From contig NC_085138.1 in NCBI RefSeq assembly GCF_035046485.1, positions 340,392,263 to 340,456,262 on the forward strand: 64,000 bases of DNA, read 5' to 3'. Shown piece by piece: positions 10,658 to 22,520 of the stretch. Both the position numbers and the translations under genes were made by a program. The DNA is from Aedes albopictus. Its lineage: Eukaryota; Arthropoda; Insecta; Diptera; Culicidae. The number at the start of each line of letters is the position of its first letter. Position 1 is the first letter of the stretch. The notes under the pieces are model-generated. The model saw nothing but the letters and a program-made list of their open reading frames with translations. It ran no database searches and was not told where the DNA came from.

Positions 10658-11409
10658 TAGGGTGGCCCACACTTATATGAAAAACCAAAATTTCGAAAAA
10701 TACCAAGTCTTACCTCCTCAATCAGTTGTTTTGGACTCCCAGAAGCTACGTTCAAAATTTGAGCAAAATCGGTTGAGCCTAAGGGGGCGCTCAAAACGCT
10801 TGAAGTTTGTATGGGAAAACTTGGCAAAATGTATGCAGGAATTTTAAGTTTTCGAATTTTGCCGCTAGGTGGCGCTGAAAGCGTTCAATGATCAAACCCT
10901 TTGGTATTATTGTAGGTGACTATATGCCAGAGAACTTTGTCGAAGACCGCGAAGTGATCCGACGGCTGTGAAAAAAGTTATACCCTAGGCAAAGTGAGGC
11001 AAAGTATTGAGATTTCATTATTGATATTATTCCTTTACATGTATTGGAAAAATAACAATAAAGTTTATCCTCACTTTTCCTAGGGTATAACTTTTTTCAC
11101 AGACGTTGGATCACTTTGCGGTCTTCGACAAAGTTGTTTGGCATATAGTCAGCTACAATAATACCAAAGGGTTTGATTATTGAACGCTTACAGCGCCACC
11201 TAGCGGCAAAATTCGAAAACTTAAAATTTCTGCATACATTTGGCCAAGTTTTCCCATACAAACTTCAAGCGTTTTGAGCGCCCCCTTAGGCTCAACCGAT
11301 TTTGCTCAAATTTTGAACGTAGCTTCTGGGAGTCCAAAACAACTGATTGAGGAGGTAAGACTTGGCATTTTTCGAAATTTTTGTTTTTCATATAAGTGTG
11401 GGCCACCTT
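10658..11409. mobile_element. 752-bp foldback element, ~350-bp TIRs, 9-bp duplication
   Basis: Two arms of about 350 bp (10658-11010 and 11060-11409) are near-perfect reverse complements ending AGGGTGGCCCACAC / GTGTGGGCCACCTT. The nine bases AGTGAGCAT occur directly outside both ends (10649-10657 and 11410-11418). A 9-bp duplication with long TIRs is typical of Mutator-like elements. The two matching short reading frames on opposite arms (one per strand) are the same repeat read twice. No transposase is present. Confidence 0.8.
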
Positions 11410-11598
11410 AGTGAGCATGCATGATAAATACAAACGGAAATATTCGGTATCTGTCTGTTTAAGAATCGAATGAACTTATAACCATCTTCATCCATTTCCA
11501 ATAACTTTTCCCCGGCCAGCACTGCATGTCAGTAAATTTGATGTAAATTGTAAGTGCTACGATTTTAAAACTTCTTATATAAAGTTTGAAATGTACTA

Positions 11599-12543
11599 AG
11601 GTATGCACACAGCAAAATCTAGCCACCGTATTTTGGATATAATTTTTACAATTTTCAATGAATCGTGGCAACCTATGGCGCAAATGAAAGCTTATTGTGT
11701 AAGGAATCGAAAAATATTTACTTCGGGTGATATTTTCACATTGTGTTTAAAATAGAGTCAAGGGATCAACAAGTCCTCGAAAAGTTTTTGCACAAACGTG
11801 CTGAAAATCTGACAATGTACATTAAAACGACCATCCCCGCAGACTTGAGTTAGCTTTCAAGTATTCGGTTCTATACATCATTGCAACGTGGAAAGGCTGC
11901 AGATTAACTTAAGACCAAGAAATAATCAAAGTTTATCAAGAAATGCATAGTTTGGTCAACAATATGAATTTGTGGTTTGAAAAACCGAACTATCAAAAAT
12001 ACATGTACAACAAATCATCTTTTTCACTACGGGAAATGTCGGAAAAAATGGCTGGCATCCCTTTTTCAAAAGCTTAGATATTGTGTATTGATTTGGATTG
12101 ATTTTTGTGCCCTGCTTATGGCGGAGAATCCTTGCGTTTGTATGCAGAAAACTATGTGGAAATTGTACAACATTTTTTCTAAAATCGTAAAATTTCATAC
12201 ACCTCAAAACTCAACCCAATTAAACAATATTGAGTAACCGTGAATTGGAACCTTTGAAAAATGTCAAGAAAGGCAGCTTTCATCGAAAAATAAGATTGAT
12301 TTTGACACAAAGGTGGTAAAAATTTCTTGGCAAGCGATCGAAGGTACTGTGCAAAACTTTACGCAAGGACTCAAGCGCAAAGCCTGAGATGACGGATATA
12401 ATAAGTCCAATCAACAATGTCTTGATGTTGATTTAAAGTCAATTAATGCTTTTTTATGATGAAATGCTTCTGGTTTGGGAATAAGTTAGAATTCATTATT
12501 ACTGCTTGATTTTCTTTGGCTAGATTTTGCTGTGCGCATACCT
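11599..12543 (+). mobile_element. Mariner-like TIR element with dead transposase
   Basis: The TIRs start AGGTATGCACACAGCAAAAT and are mirrored at the right end with one mismatch over about 26 bp. TA dinucleotides flank both ends (11597-11598 and 12544-12545). Length is 945 bp. It carries the transposase relic at 11764-12459, on the same strand as the left-to-right reading. Confidence 0.7.
11764..12459 (+). pseudogene. Decayed mariner-superfamily transposase (ITmD37E-like)
   Basis: A single frame runs through the element with at least seven internal stops. The translated blocks keep the order expected of the C-terminal two thirds of a Tc1/mariner transposase of the mosquito D37E type. A KKCIVWS block comes first, then LIWIDF where the second catalytic aspartate block lies, then HTPQNSTQLNNIE, which resembles the conserved NPPN-x-PELRPIE block. 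The last block is QNFTQGLKRKA, like the C-terminal helix of the family. The first catalytic aspartate block and the N-terminal DNA-binding domain are not recognisable. Because the blocks stay in one frame, damage is mostly by substitution. Family assignment is by resemblance only. Confidence 0.6.
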
Positions 12544-12545
12544 TA

Positions 12546-13130
12546 AAATAATTATTTGAAATAAATGTACTTAAACGGGCGGATTTTATAATAACAATAA
12601 GTAAGATGTGTTTTCTTAACTTTTTACTCTAGTTGTGTAACGATATACGTGAGAGATTTCAATATTCCGAGTTTGAACAAAATCTTGTAAAAAATATATA
12701 TAGTTTGAATCAACTGGTCATTTTACCCCCAAGCTCTGTTTGTTTTAAAGTTACTTTTAAAATGTCATTAAAAATAAAAACTTTTTTTTCTTTACTAAAT
12801 ATTTTGTTTTAGGAGTGAATTATTAAAATATGGTATCACACATTGCAAGTAATGGATGAATTGACCTTAATTATGATTAGCTCAGTTTTACATCAGATCG
12901 TATTGTTTGCATAATTTTCGCTATTTTCGTCATTTCAAAGTAGTTTGGTTAATTTTAGGGCCCAATATCAGCAGAAGTACAATGACTTATGTTGTTGCAT
13001 AGAACCCAATCGTTGTTCATTTTACCCTTGTTCATTTTACCCACAATTCCCCTACAGACAGGCGTCTAAGTCTACTTAGCTCTCATTTTTTCATATTTTA
13101 ACGATTGGTTTGAATGTTCTATAGTTCGCT
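12546..13130. other. No recognisable feature
   Basis: AT-rich non-coding DNA. The phrase CATTTTACCC recurs near 12717 and 13020-13045, perhaps a remnant of a repeat, but no ends are visible. Confidence 0.3.
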
Positions 13131-13330
13131 AATCGCTCGCTGATGGCGCTCGCATCGCTTGTTCAGGTCGGATGCGGGTTTGACCGCCGAAAATTTTTCG
13201 AGTTCGGGTCGGGTCCAAGTTTGACAAAAAAAAAAACTCGGGCTCGGGTCGGGCACGGGTTTTGAAATTTGAAATTTTTCGGGTACGGGACGGGTTCGGG
13301 TCTGTAAAATCTGAAACCCTACCATCTCTA
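13131..13330. repeat. CGGGTTCGGGTCGGG low-complexity repeat with G-quadruplex motifs
   Basis: Short G3 tracts separated by 2-3 bases recur on the plus strand. Four G3 tracts lie at 13240-13259 and again at 13281-13300, each fitting the simple quadruplex pattern. The minus-strand frame (PVPDPSP-type) is a by-product of the repeat. Confidence 0.6.
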
Positions 13331-13346
13331 GTTTGCTGTTTAGTTT

Positions 13347-14258
13347 AGGGGATAGACAAAACGATCGGGACAGGCAAAATATTCACTTTTCAAAAAATGT
13401 TCAACTAGCTGTAACTTTTCGAAAAGTGCATCAGATATTTTTACTGTAAGTTCATCAACTAGTTGTGTATCAGTGGTCAACATTTGGAAAAGATTGGGCT
13501 ATTCTACATGAAGTTATAAAGATTCTTGAAAAAGGTATTATTATTCGATAGCCTACTTTGAGCTGTTATATCTCCGGATTCAATGAACCGAATGCAATGA
13601 AATTTTGACCATTTATGACTCTTATAATGAGCTATGAAAAACCTTTGACTTAACCTAAAATTCCTAACACTGAAGAAAATTATAACGATTAGATTATTTT
13701 TCTAATAAAATACCAAATTATCCAAAACTTCAACATCGCTTCAAAATTCAAGATTCAAATTATAGTTCATTTATTTTCCCTCTAATTGACTTATATATAA
13801 ATGTGTTTTGAAGTAAAGTAACAACATAGCTGCCAATAAATTGAAAAGGTAAAGAGATGCATATTAAAAATAGACCAATTTACCGAAAAATCGTAAAATA
13901 AATGAAATTACTATAAATTTTTCTATTGTTAACAATTTTAAGTTAAGTCGTTTTAAGTTATCGTTTTTCAAAGTTCATTATAAGAGTCATAAATGGTCAA
14001 AATTTCATTGCATTCGGTTCATTGAATCCGGAGATATAACAGCTCAAAGTTGGCTATCGAATAATTATACCTTTTTCAAGAATCTTTATAACTTCATGTA
14101 GAATAGCCCGATCTTTTCCAAATTTTGACCACTGATACACAACTAGTTGATGAACTTACAGTAAAAATATCTGATGCACTTTTCGAAAAGTTACAGCTAG
14201 TTGAACATTTTTTGAAGAGAGAAAATTTTGCATGTCCCGATCATTTTGTCTATCCCCT
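13347..14258. mobile_element. 912-bp element with ~290-bp TIRs
   Basis: The left end AGGGGATAGACAAAACGATC matches the reverse complement of the right end, and similarity continues for about 290 bp into each arm (to roughly 13640 and from 13965). It interrupts a sequence whose uninterrupted relative lies at 30306-30366. Related solo ends are at 26277 and 35397-35575. There is no coding capacity. Confidence 0.75.
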
Positions 14259-14345
14259 GTATATGTTTAGCTTGTGGAAACCATTACTTTGATCTAGTTT
14301 GTTGAACCGTTCTCAACAAGGTGTTAGCAACAAATGAAGCCAAAT
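14259..14345. repeat. Copy of 30.3-kb sequence, inverted
   Basis: 14261-14321 is identical over 61 bp to the reverse complement of 30306-30366. On the other side of the inserted element, GTTTGCTGTTTAGT (13331-13344) continues the same copy. Confidence 0.8.
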
Positions 14346-14384
14346 GTTTTTTTTTTTAATTATATACATTAACCATCTTTTGAT

Positions 14385-14430
14385 TCGTATGCAGAAGGTC
14401 CTGAGCTCAATCCCTGGCCCGTTTCTTTCT
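14385..14430 (+). mobile_element. tRNA-like SINE fragment
   Basis: GATTCGTATGCAGAAGGTCC followed by CAATCCCTGGCCCG matches the B-box half of the SINE heads at 35655-35745 and 40855-40945. The A-box half is replaced by a T-rich run. Confidence 0.45.
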
Positions 14431-14456
14431 CCTTATAATATATTTTCTAATATACA

Positions 14457-15490
14457 CACATTCTACCGTGACGTTACAACATTTAGACGCCTTTTTGGTC
14501 AGATTTTTCACCGTAACTCGAAAATTCGACCGTGAACCATCAAATATTTTTGCATATCCGGATTCCTTGTAAAATTTCCTATAAGTTTCATCTGTTAAAT
14601 AGTTTGTTTTCATTGAAAAAGTATGTTAAAAATGGGAATTAGTAGCGTGACGTTACAACGTTGTAAGGTCACGCTACTAATTCTGATGTTTAACATGCTT
14701 TTCCAATGAAATTTAACTGTTGAGCAGATTAAACTTATTGGAAATTTTACATGGATTCTGTCATCACCACTGGGCTGATTAGAGTGCGCCAGTCTATACA
14801 TCGATCTAGAGAATAAATTGAACAAAACGGATGAGGAACAAAAAGAAAACCTAAATTGAGAGTGGATGAAGTTGCTATTAAAAGTTATTAAAATCATTGA
14901 ATTTCTATTGTTTAAACTAATAAAATAAGTAAAATTTAGTGGTCATTTTCATGCAGTAATATAGTAAGCTATTGCTCTTTAATTTAAAGGTAAAATGTTC
15001 AAATAAGCCCCTAAAAATGGATATTTTAGTTTAGGTGAACTACACGCGACCATCTGTAGTTTCGGGTACTCCAAAAGCGTTTGTAAACTAGTTTAAACGT
15101 TAACTTAGTAAGTATTCTTAATTATAAAAGCTAAATGAATTTGTTAAAGATGCTATTTAAAACTACAGGCTAGTGCTAAACCGTTTTGGGCACTGAATCG
15201 AATACGTCTAGCAAAATTGTTTCACGAGGCTAGCAGCGAAACTAAATTTGTAAGTTTGCACAAATAATTCTGAAATCACATAATTACTAAGCATCTAATG
15301 GAACAATTAAAATTTCAGTTTGAGCCGCTCTTTATAGACTGCTACAAGAAATAAGTGCTGATTCTGCAAAAAATCCGAACAGATTCCGAATATGCAAAAA
15401 TATTTGAGGGTTTACGGTCGAATTTTCGAGTTATAGTGAAAAATCAGACCAAAAAGGCGTCAAAACGTTGTAACGTCACGGTAGAATGTG
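14457..15490. mobile_element. 1.03-kb element with ~110-bp TIRs and an internal palindrome
   Basis: The ends are CACATTCTACCGTGACGTTA and its reverse complement, with similarity over about 110 bp on each side. Near the left end, 14636-14683 is a spacer-free palindrome of two 24-bp halves that again contains GTGACGTTACAACG from the TIR; weaker symmetry extends to about 14600-14720. No transposase and no clear duplication. Confidence 0.7.
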
Positions 15491-17470
15491 TTAATGACTT
15501 TTTCTAATGATTTTTGGAAATTTTTGAGTATTCTTTAAAGTTTTTCTTTGTGATGAAATACACCTTCTTATGCTTTTCTCATTTTACTGATTAAACGCTC
15601 CAAGTGGAATTTCTGGAATGATAATAATTCTGCATATTTTTTTTATTGGAATTCCTCATGCAATTCCAGCTGAGATTCCCACGTACAAAAAAAAATCTGA
15701 TGTGATTCCTCTAGATATTTCTTCGGAATTTTCAGCTGTGATTCCTTCAGGGATTCCTACAAGGATTCATCCAGAAACTTTTCTTAGTATTTACCCAGTA
15801 ATTCCTACCGGAAATCTACTTACTCAACGATTCATCCGAAATTTCTGGTGGAATTCACCAGTTAGTCTTGTTGGAAATACTCAAGAAATTCCTGCAGGAA
15901 TTCTTGGTGGATTCTTAAGCAATTACTGAAGAAATCTCAGCCGATATTATTTGAGAAATTGCAGAATACCTGAAAAAATCTTAGTAGGAATATCTATCTG
16001 AATGTATCCTAGCATGAGTTTCGGCGAAATTCCAAAAGGAATCCTTGAGACATCTCTGGAAAAATCACATAGAATACCTTGGAGATATCTCTGGAGGAAT
16101 CCTTGAAGGTATCACAGAAGGAATATGTTTAAGAATACGTTCAAAATTCCTTGGAGAAATTCCAAGACTAATGCCTCCTGGAATACCTGGAATACCTGGG
16201 ATTTCTGCTGACCTAGGGGTTCCTTCACATTTTTTTCGAGGAATGCTTTCAGAAGATCCCTTTTGATACTTTCTTCACAAATATCTACAGATTTTCCTCC
16301 AGAGATTTATTTATAAATTTCTCCAAGGATTACTTTGAAAAAAAAAAAAAAACATCCACAGATTTTTTCATACTCAAAGGTCTTTTTTACACGGATAGTT
16401 TTTCTGCTTTAACTCGGTCAATTTTGAGCCAATTCACATGAAAATTTGTACACAGGTAGACACGGTTAGTACTACCTGTGTACGGAAAATCAGATAGGTA
16501 GGTTCAAAGTTGACCGAGTTAAAGCAGAAAAACTACCCGTGTAAAAAAAGACCTTAGTGTAATTCTTTCATGGAGCCTTGTTGAAATCCATCCTAGGATT
16601 TATTTTAAAAATCACGAGTTCCTGAAAAAAATCCTTCCGGGATTTTTAAAGAATTTCTTTCAGGAACTCCTTTGGAAACTCCTCATAGATTTACTTTTAA
16701 AAATCCCCCTGGAAATCCTGAAGAAATTCAGTCTTCTCTTCAGAAATACTTTTTCAAAATCTTCTAGGGATTCTTTTAGATTTTAGAACGTCCTTCAAAA
16801 ATTTCTTAAAGCTTCTTAAAAAAGTCTTGCACGGATAGCTTCCATTCCATTCCAGGATTCCTTTAGAAAATATTTGAAGAATTCCTTTTAAATTTTTTTT
16901 TCATAGAGATTTCTCCAGAAAATTTTCAAAGCATTCAACTAGAAAACCTTCCATGAACTTTCTGAAAAATACCACATGGATTTTTTTCGTAATGATTTAC
17001 GGATACATTAACAATCAGAAATATAGAAGTGCTTTAAAATTTTCTCCGAATCTTTCTAAAGAATTTTCTCCAAAATTTGAAATTTAGAAATTCTACAAGA
17101 TTATTAAGAAAACTTCCAAAATTCTTTTACGTTCCATTAAGACATTTCCCTTCTAGAAATTGCTCCAAGAATTTCTTGTAAAAGTCTGAGAAAATCATCC
17201 AAGGATTTCTTCAGAAATTTTCCTACAGAATTTTTCAGAGGTTCTTATAAGGAATCCCGCGGAAAAGCCGTAGACATTCTTGCAGAGATTCCTGCAGAAA
17301 TTCTGACAGAGATTTCATCAGAAATTCTGCCGGGTATTCTCTATGTATTTTCTTAGAAATTCCTCCAGAAGTCCTCTTAGAGACTTCTTCCATATTCCTA
17401 GAATAGCTTCAGAAATTTCAACAGAGATTCCTTAAATAATAGTTCCATAGATTCTTTTGGAAGTTGTTTC
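15491..17470. repeat. Decayed 24-bp-type repeat
   Basis: From about 15600 the sequence is composed of degenerate GGAATTCCT / TTTCTTCAG words without a stable period. It grades into the regular array at 17.5 kb. A hairpin MITE (16377-16555) interrupts it. Frames at 15618-15929 and 16045-16266 are repeat translations (GIP/EIP words). Confidence 0.6.
16377..16555. mobile_element. 179-bp hairpin MITE
   Basis: AAGGTCTTTTTTACACGG, AGTTTTTCTGCTTTAACTCG and GTCAATTTTG on the left are mirrored on the right to the end GACCTT at 16555, giving arms of about 55 bp. The interior also has a short palindrome around ACACAGGTAGAC/ACTACCTGTGT. Confidence 0.75.
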
Positions 17471-19560
17471 AACATTCATTAATTGCTCAAGCGATTTCTC
17501 AGAAATTCCTCCAGGAATTCACCCATGGGGTTGTACCAGTGAAGGGGCACTGAATTCGGGGAACCTTGACAAACTAGCTCTGATTTTACTGAAATTGGCA
17601 TTTTCAGGTTTTTTTTTATTATCGGAAATTCCTGGAGGATTTTTTTCAGAAATTTCGGGAGGAATTCCTTCGACAATTGCTGGACGAATTCCTTTGGAAT
17701 TCCAGGTGGAATTCCTTTAGGAATTCCTGGAGAAATTCTTTCGGAAATTCCGGGAGGAATTCCTTTGGAAATTGCTGGACGAATTTCATTGGAAATGTCA
17801 GGAGGAATTCCTTCGGAAATTCCTGCAATAATTTCTTCGGCAATTACTGGAGGAATTCCTTCGGAAATTGCTGGACGAATTCTTTTGGAAATTCATGGAG
17901 GAATTCCTACGGAAATTCCTTGAGAAATTCCTTCAGAAATTCCTGTAGAATTTTTTTTTTCGGAAATTCTTTTTAGATTTTTTTTGGAAATTCCTGGAGA
18001 AATACCGTCGGAAATTCCAAGCAGAATTCCTTCGGAAAATCCTGAAGGAATTCCTTCGGAAATTCCGGAAGAAATTCCTTCGGAAATTCCGGGAGGAATT
18101 CCTTCGGAAATTCCATTAGGAATTCCTTCGGAAATTCCATTAGGAATTCCTTCAAAAAAATCCTGGAGGAATTCTTTTAGAAATTTCGGGAGGAATTCCT
18201 TCGGAAATTGCTGGACGAATTCCTTTGGAGATTCCCGGAGGAATTCATTCGAAAATTCCAGGAGAAATTCCTTTTGGAATTCCTGGAGGAGTTCTTTCGG
18301 GAATTTCTGAAGGAAATCCATCGGAAATTGCTGGACGAATTCCATTGGAAATTCCTGGAGGAATTCCTTCCAAAATTCTTGGAGGAATCCCTTCGCAAAA
18401 TCCTGGAAGAATTCCTTCGGAAATTTCTGGAGAAATTCCATCGGAAATTCCTGAAGGACTTCGTTCGGAAATTACTGGAGGAATTCCATCGAAAGTTCCT
18501 TGGCGAGGTCCTTTGAAAAATCTTGGATGAATACTTTTTGAAATTTCTGGAGGAATTCCTTTGGAGATTCCTGGAGGAATTCATTCGGAAATTCCAGAAG
18601 GAATTTCTTCAGGAATTCCTGGAGGAATTCTTTCGGAAATGCCGGGAGGAATTGCTTCGGAAATTCTTGAAGCAATTCCTTCAAAAAATCCTGGAGGAAT
18701 TTCTTAACAAATTCCAGAAGGAATTCCTTCAAAAATTTCTGGAGGAATTCCTTCGGAAATTCCTTGGGGAGTTCCCTCGAAATATCTTGGATGAACACCT
18801 CCGGAAATTTCTGGAGGAATTCTTTCAGAAATCTATAGAGAAATTCCTGATAAAAACCTTGGATGAATTCCTTAGGACATTCCTGGAAAAAAAATCATTC
18901 TAAACTTCTTAGAGGAATGCTTTTTATGGTTCCTGGAGGAATTCCTTCGGAAATTACTAGACGAATTCCTTTGGAAATTCCAGGAGGAATTCCTTCGGAA
19001 ATTGCTGGAATAATTTCTTCGGAAATTACTGGAAAAATTCCTTCGGAAATTCCTGGAGATTTTTTTTTCGGAAAGTTTTTTTGGATTTTATTTTTGGAAA
19101 TTCCAAGAGGAATTCCCTGGAAAATTCATGGAGGAATTCCTTTACAAATTCCGCTAGGAATTCCTTCAAAAATGCCTGGAGGAAATCTTTCAGAAATTCC
19201 GGGAGAAATTCCTTCGAAAATTACTGGACGAATTCGTTTGAAGATTCATGGAGGAATTCCTTTGGAAATTCCTGCAGGAATTCTTTCGGAAATTCTTAGG
19301 GGAATTTCTTCGGAAATTCCTGGAGAAATCCCTCCGGAATCTCTTGGATGCATTCCTTCTGAAATTCGAGGAGCAATTATTTCGGAAATTCCTGGAGGAA
19401 TTCCTTCGGAAATTCTTGGAGGAATTTCTTTAAAAATTCCCGGAGAAATTCCTTCGGAAATTCCTGGAGAAACTCTTTTGGAAATTCCTAAAGGATTTTT
19501 TTTTGAAAATTCCAGGAAGAATTCCTTCAGAAATTCCAGGAGAAATTCTGTCGGAAGGAA
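17471..19560 (+). repeat. 24-bp tandem repeat array, forward polarity
   Basis: The monomer is GGAATTCCTTCG plus GAAATTCCTGGA, repeated many times with substitutions. It is built of two related 12-bp halves. Polarity is set by TTCGGAAATTCC, which dominates this half. Because 24 is a multiple of three and stop words are rare, several frames stay open on both strands. The longest crosses into the next half (18863-19762, 299 codons), with an eight-residue GGIPSEIP-type repeat. These are not accepted as genes. Confidence 0.9.
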
Positions 19561-22520
19561 TTTCTTCATGAATTTCCGATGTAATTCCACCAGGAATTTT
19601 GCGAAGGAATTCCTTCAGGATTTTCCGAATGAATTCCTCCATGTATTTCTAAGAGAATTCCTCCAGGAATTTCCGAGGGAAATCCTCCAGGAACTCCCGG
19701 AGAAATTCCTCCAGGAAATTTCGGAAAAATTCCTCCACAAATTTCTGGAGGAATTACTCTAGGAATTTCCGGAGGAATTCCTCCAGGAATTCCCGAAGGA
19801 ATTCTTCCAGGAATTTTCAAGGGAATTCCTCTTGGAATTTTCAAAGGATTCCTTCATGAATGTCCGAAGAAATCCCTCCATGAATTTTCGAAGGAATTCC
19901 TCCATGAGTTGCCGAACAAATTCCTCCAGGAATTTTGCCAAGGAATTTCAAAAGGATTTTCCGAAGGAATGCCTCCATGAATTTCCGAAAAATTCCTCCA
20001 GAAATTTTCCGACGGAATTCCTCTACGAACTTCCGAAGAAATTCCTCGAGGAATTTCCGGAGGAATTCCTCCAAGAATTTTCGAAGAAATTCTTCTAGGA
20101 ATTTTCAAAGGAATTCCTCTTAGAATTTTTAAAGGACGTTCTCCTGGAATTTCCGAAGGAATTCCTCCATGAATATCCGAAGGGATTCCTCCATGAATTA
20201 TCGAATTAATTCCTCCAGGAATTTTGCGAAGGAATTTCTAAAGAATTTTTCGAAGGAATTCCTACATGATTCTCCAAAGGAATTCCTACAGAAATTTTCC
20301 GACGGAATCCCTCTACGAATTTCCGAAGGAATTCCTCCAGGAATTTTGCGAAGGAAATCCTAAAGCATTTTCCGAAGGAGTTCCTCCATGAATTTCGGAA
20401 GGAACTGCTCCAGAAATTTTTCGAAAGAATTCATTCACGAATTTCTGATGAAATTCCTCCAAGAATTTTCAAAGGAATTCTTCCAGGAATTTCCTGAGAA
20501 ATTCCTCCAGGAATTTCCTGAGAAATTCCTCCATGAAGTGCCGGATGATTTTTTTTAGAAATTTCCGGAGGAAATCCTCCAGGAATTTCCGAAGGAGATC
20601 CTCCAGGAATTTTCAAAGAAATTCCTTTTGCAATTTCCGAAGGAATTCCTCCTGGAATTTCCGAAAGAATTTCTTCATAAATTTCCGAAGGAATTTCTTC
20701 AGGAATTTCCGAAGGAAATCTTCCAGCAATTTCCGAAGGAATTCCTCCTGGAATTTCTGAGGGAATTCCTGCAGTAATTTCCGGTGGAATTCCTCCAGGG
20801 ATTTTCAAAGGAATTTCATCTGGAATTTTCAAAGGATTTCCTGCCGGAATTTCCGAAGGAATTCTTTCATGAATGTCCAAAGGAATTCCACCAGGAATTT
20901 TCGAAAGACTCTCCAGGAATTCCTTCACGAATTTCCGAAGGAGTTCCTCCATAAATTTCAGAAGGAATTCCTCCAGGACTTTTGCGAAGGAATCGCTCAA
21001 GGATTTTCTGAAGGAATTCCTCCATGAATTTCCGAAGGAATTCCTCCAGAAATTTCAGAAAGGAATTTCTCCAGTTATTTCCGAAGGAATTACTCCAGGA
21101 ATTTCCGAAGAAATTCCTCCAGGAATTCCCCAAGGAAATCCTCCACGAATTCTCGAAGGAATTCCTCCAAGAATTTCCGAGGGAATTCCTCAAGGATTTT
21201 CCCGAAGAATTCCTCCATGAGTTTCCGGAGGAGTTTGTGCAGGAATTTCCATAGGAATTCCTCCAGGAATTTTCAAAGGAATTTCTCCTGGAATTCTCAA
21301 AGGATTTTCTCCTGAATTTCCGAAGGAATTCCTCTACGAATTTCCAAAGAAATCCCTCCCGGAATTTCCAAAGAAATTTCTTATGGATTTGCCTTGAAAT
21401 ACCTCCAAAAGTTTTAAAATTTGGAGGAATTAATTCCTCCAAAAATTGTTGATGGTTGTCCTCAAACAATTCCCTCTGATTTACTCACATAATAACCAAA
21501 CCTGAAGGAATGTTTGAAGAAGTTTCTCAAGTTTTCGTAGGAGTTCCGCAATACATTTTTGAAGGAATTTCTTGAGGAATTTCCGAAGAAACTTCTCAAT
21601 GATCTTTCGCTGGAATTCCTTGAGGAATTTAGTAAAGATTTATAAAAAAAACAAAAAATTCCTCAACGAACTTATCAAACAATTTCTCACGAAATTTCCG
21701 AAGGTATTCTATAAGATATTTCAGACATATGTCAAAAAAAATTCCAAACGAACTCCTTTAACAATTTACGAATTTTCTTTATCAAGGCATTTTTAAAGGA
21801 TTTTTTCAGAGAATTTCCGAATGAGTTCCTCTAGGAAATAAAAAATCACAAAAAGCATTTCTTCAGGAATATATTTTCAAGGAAGTTTTGAAAAATTTTT
21901 AAAGAAATTCCTTATGGAAATTCAAAAGGGATATCTCATGAGACTTTTAGTGGATTTTTTTCAATATTTTCGAAAGAATTGCTTCAGGAATTCGGGAAGG
22001 AATTCTTACAGAAATTTCCGGATGAATTCCTCCAAGAATTTTTGAAGGTATTCCTCAAGGAATTTTCGGAAGAATCCCTCACGAAAACTCCGAAGGAGTT
22101 CCTCAAGGAATATTCCAAATCTATTTCAAAGAAATTCCTCAAGGAATTCCCGAAGAATCTTCTAAAGGAAATCGTAGAAGAACTCTCGAAGGAATGTCTT
22201 ATGGAATTTCTCAAGGAGCTTTAGAAATGAAGGACTTCCTCAAGAAATTTCTGAAGAATTTGTCAAGGAGTTCCCGGTGGAATTCCTCAAGGATTTTCGA
22301 AATAAATTCCTGAAATTATTTTTTAATTGATTCCTTTAAAAATTTCCGAATGCTAGAGGAATAGCAACTTCCAAAGATATTCCTCCAGGAATTTCCGAAG
22401 AAATTTCTTTAGAAATTTTCAAAGAATTTTTTCCGGTAATTCCGAAGGAATTCATTAAAGGATTTTTCGAAGAAATTTCTCCAAAAATTTCTCAGGGTAT
22501 TACTCAAGGAAAGGAATCTT
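19561..22520 (-). repeat. 24-bp tandem repeat array, reversed polarity
   Basis: The same monomer as in the preceding array, now as its reverse complement (GGAATTTCCGAAGG and GAATTCCTCCAG dominate). The change of strand occurs within about 20 bp near 19550-19570. Order weakens after about 21300 and the repeat becomes decayed. Peptides rich in EFLQEFPKEF or RNSSRNF are repeat translations. Confidence 0.9.

Noticed and set aside
10658..11409. A conserved peptide encoded twice on opposite strands
   Set aside because: Both are readings of the same terminal inverted repeat; stops and lack of start context argue against coding.
18863..19762. 299-codon GGIPSEIP-repeat protein
   Set aside because: It crosses the strand switch of the array and changes from one repeat peptide to another there, which a real protein would not do.
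17471..22520. CRISPR-like array of short repeats
   Set aside because: Monomers are contiguous with no unique spacers, the repeat changes strand, and all other features are eukaryotic.
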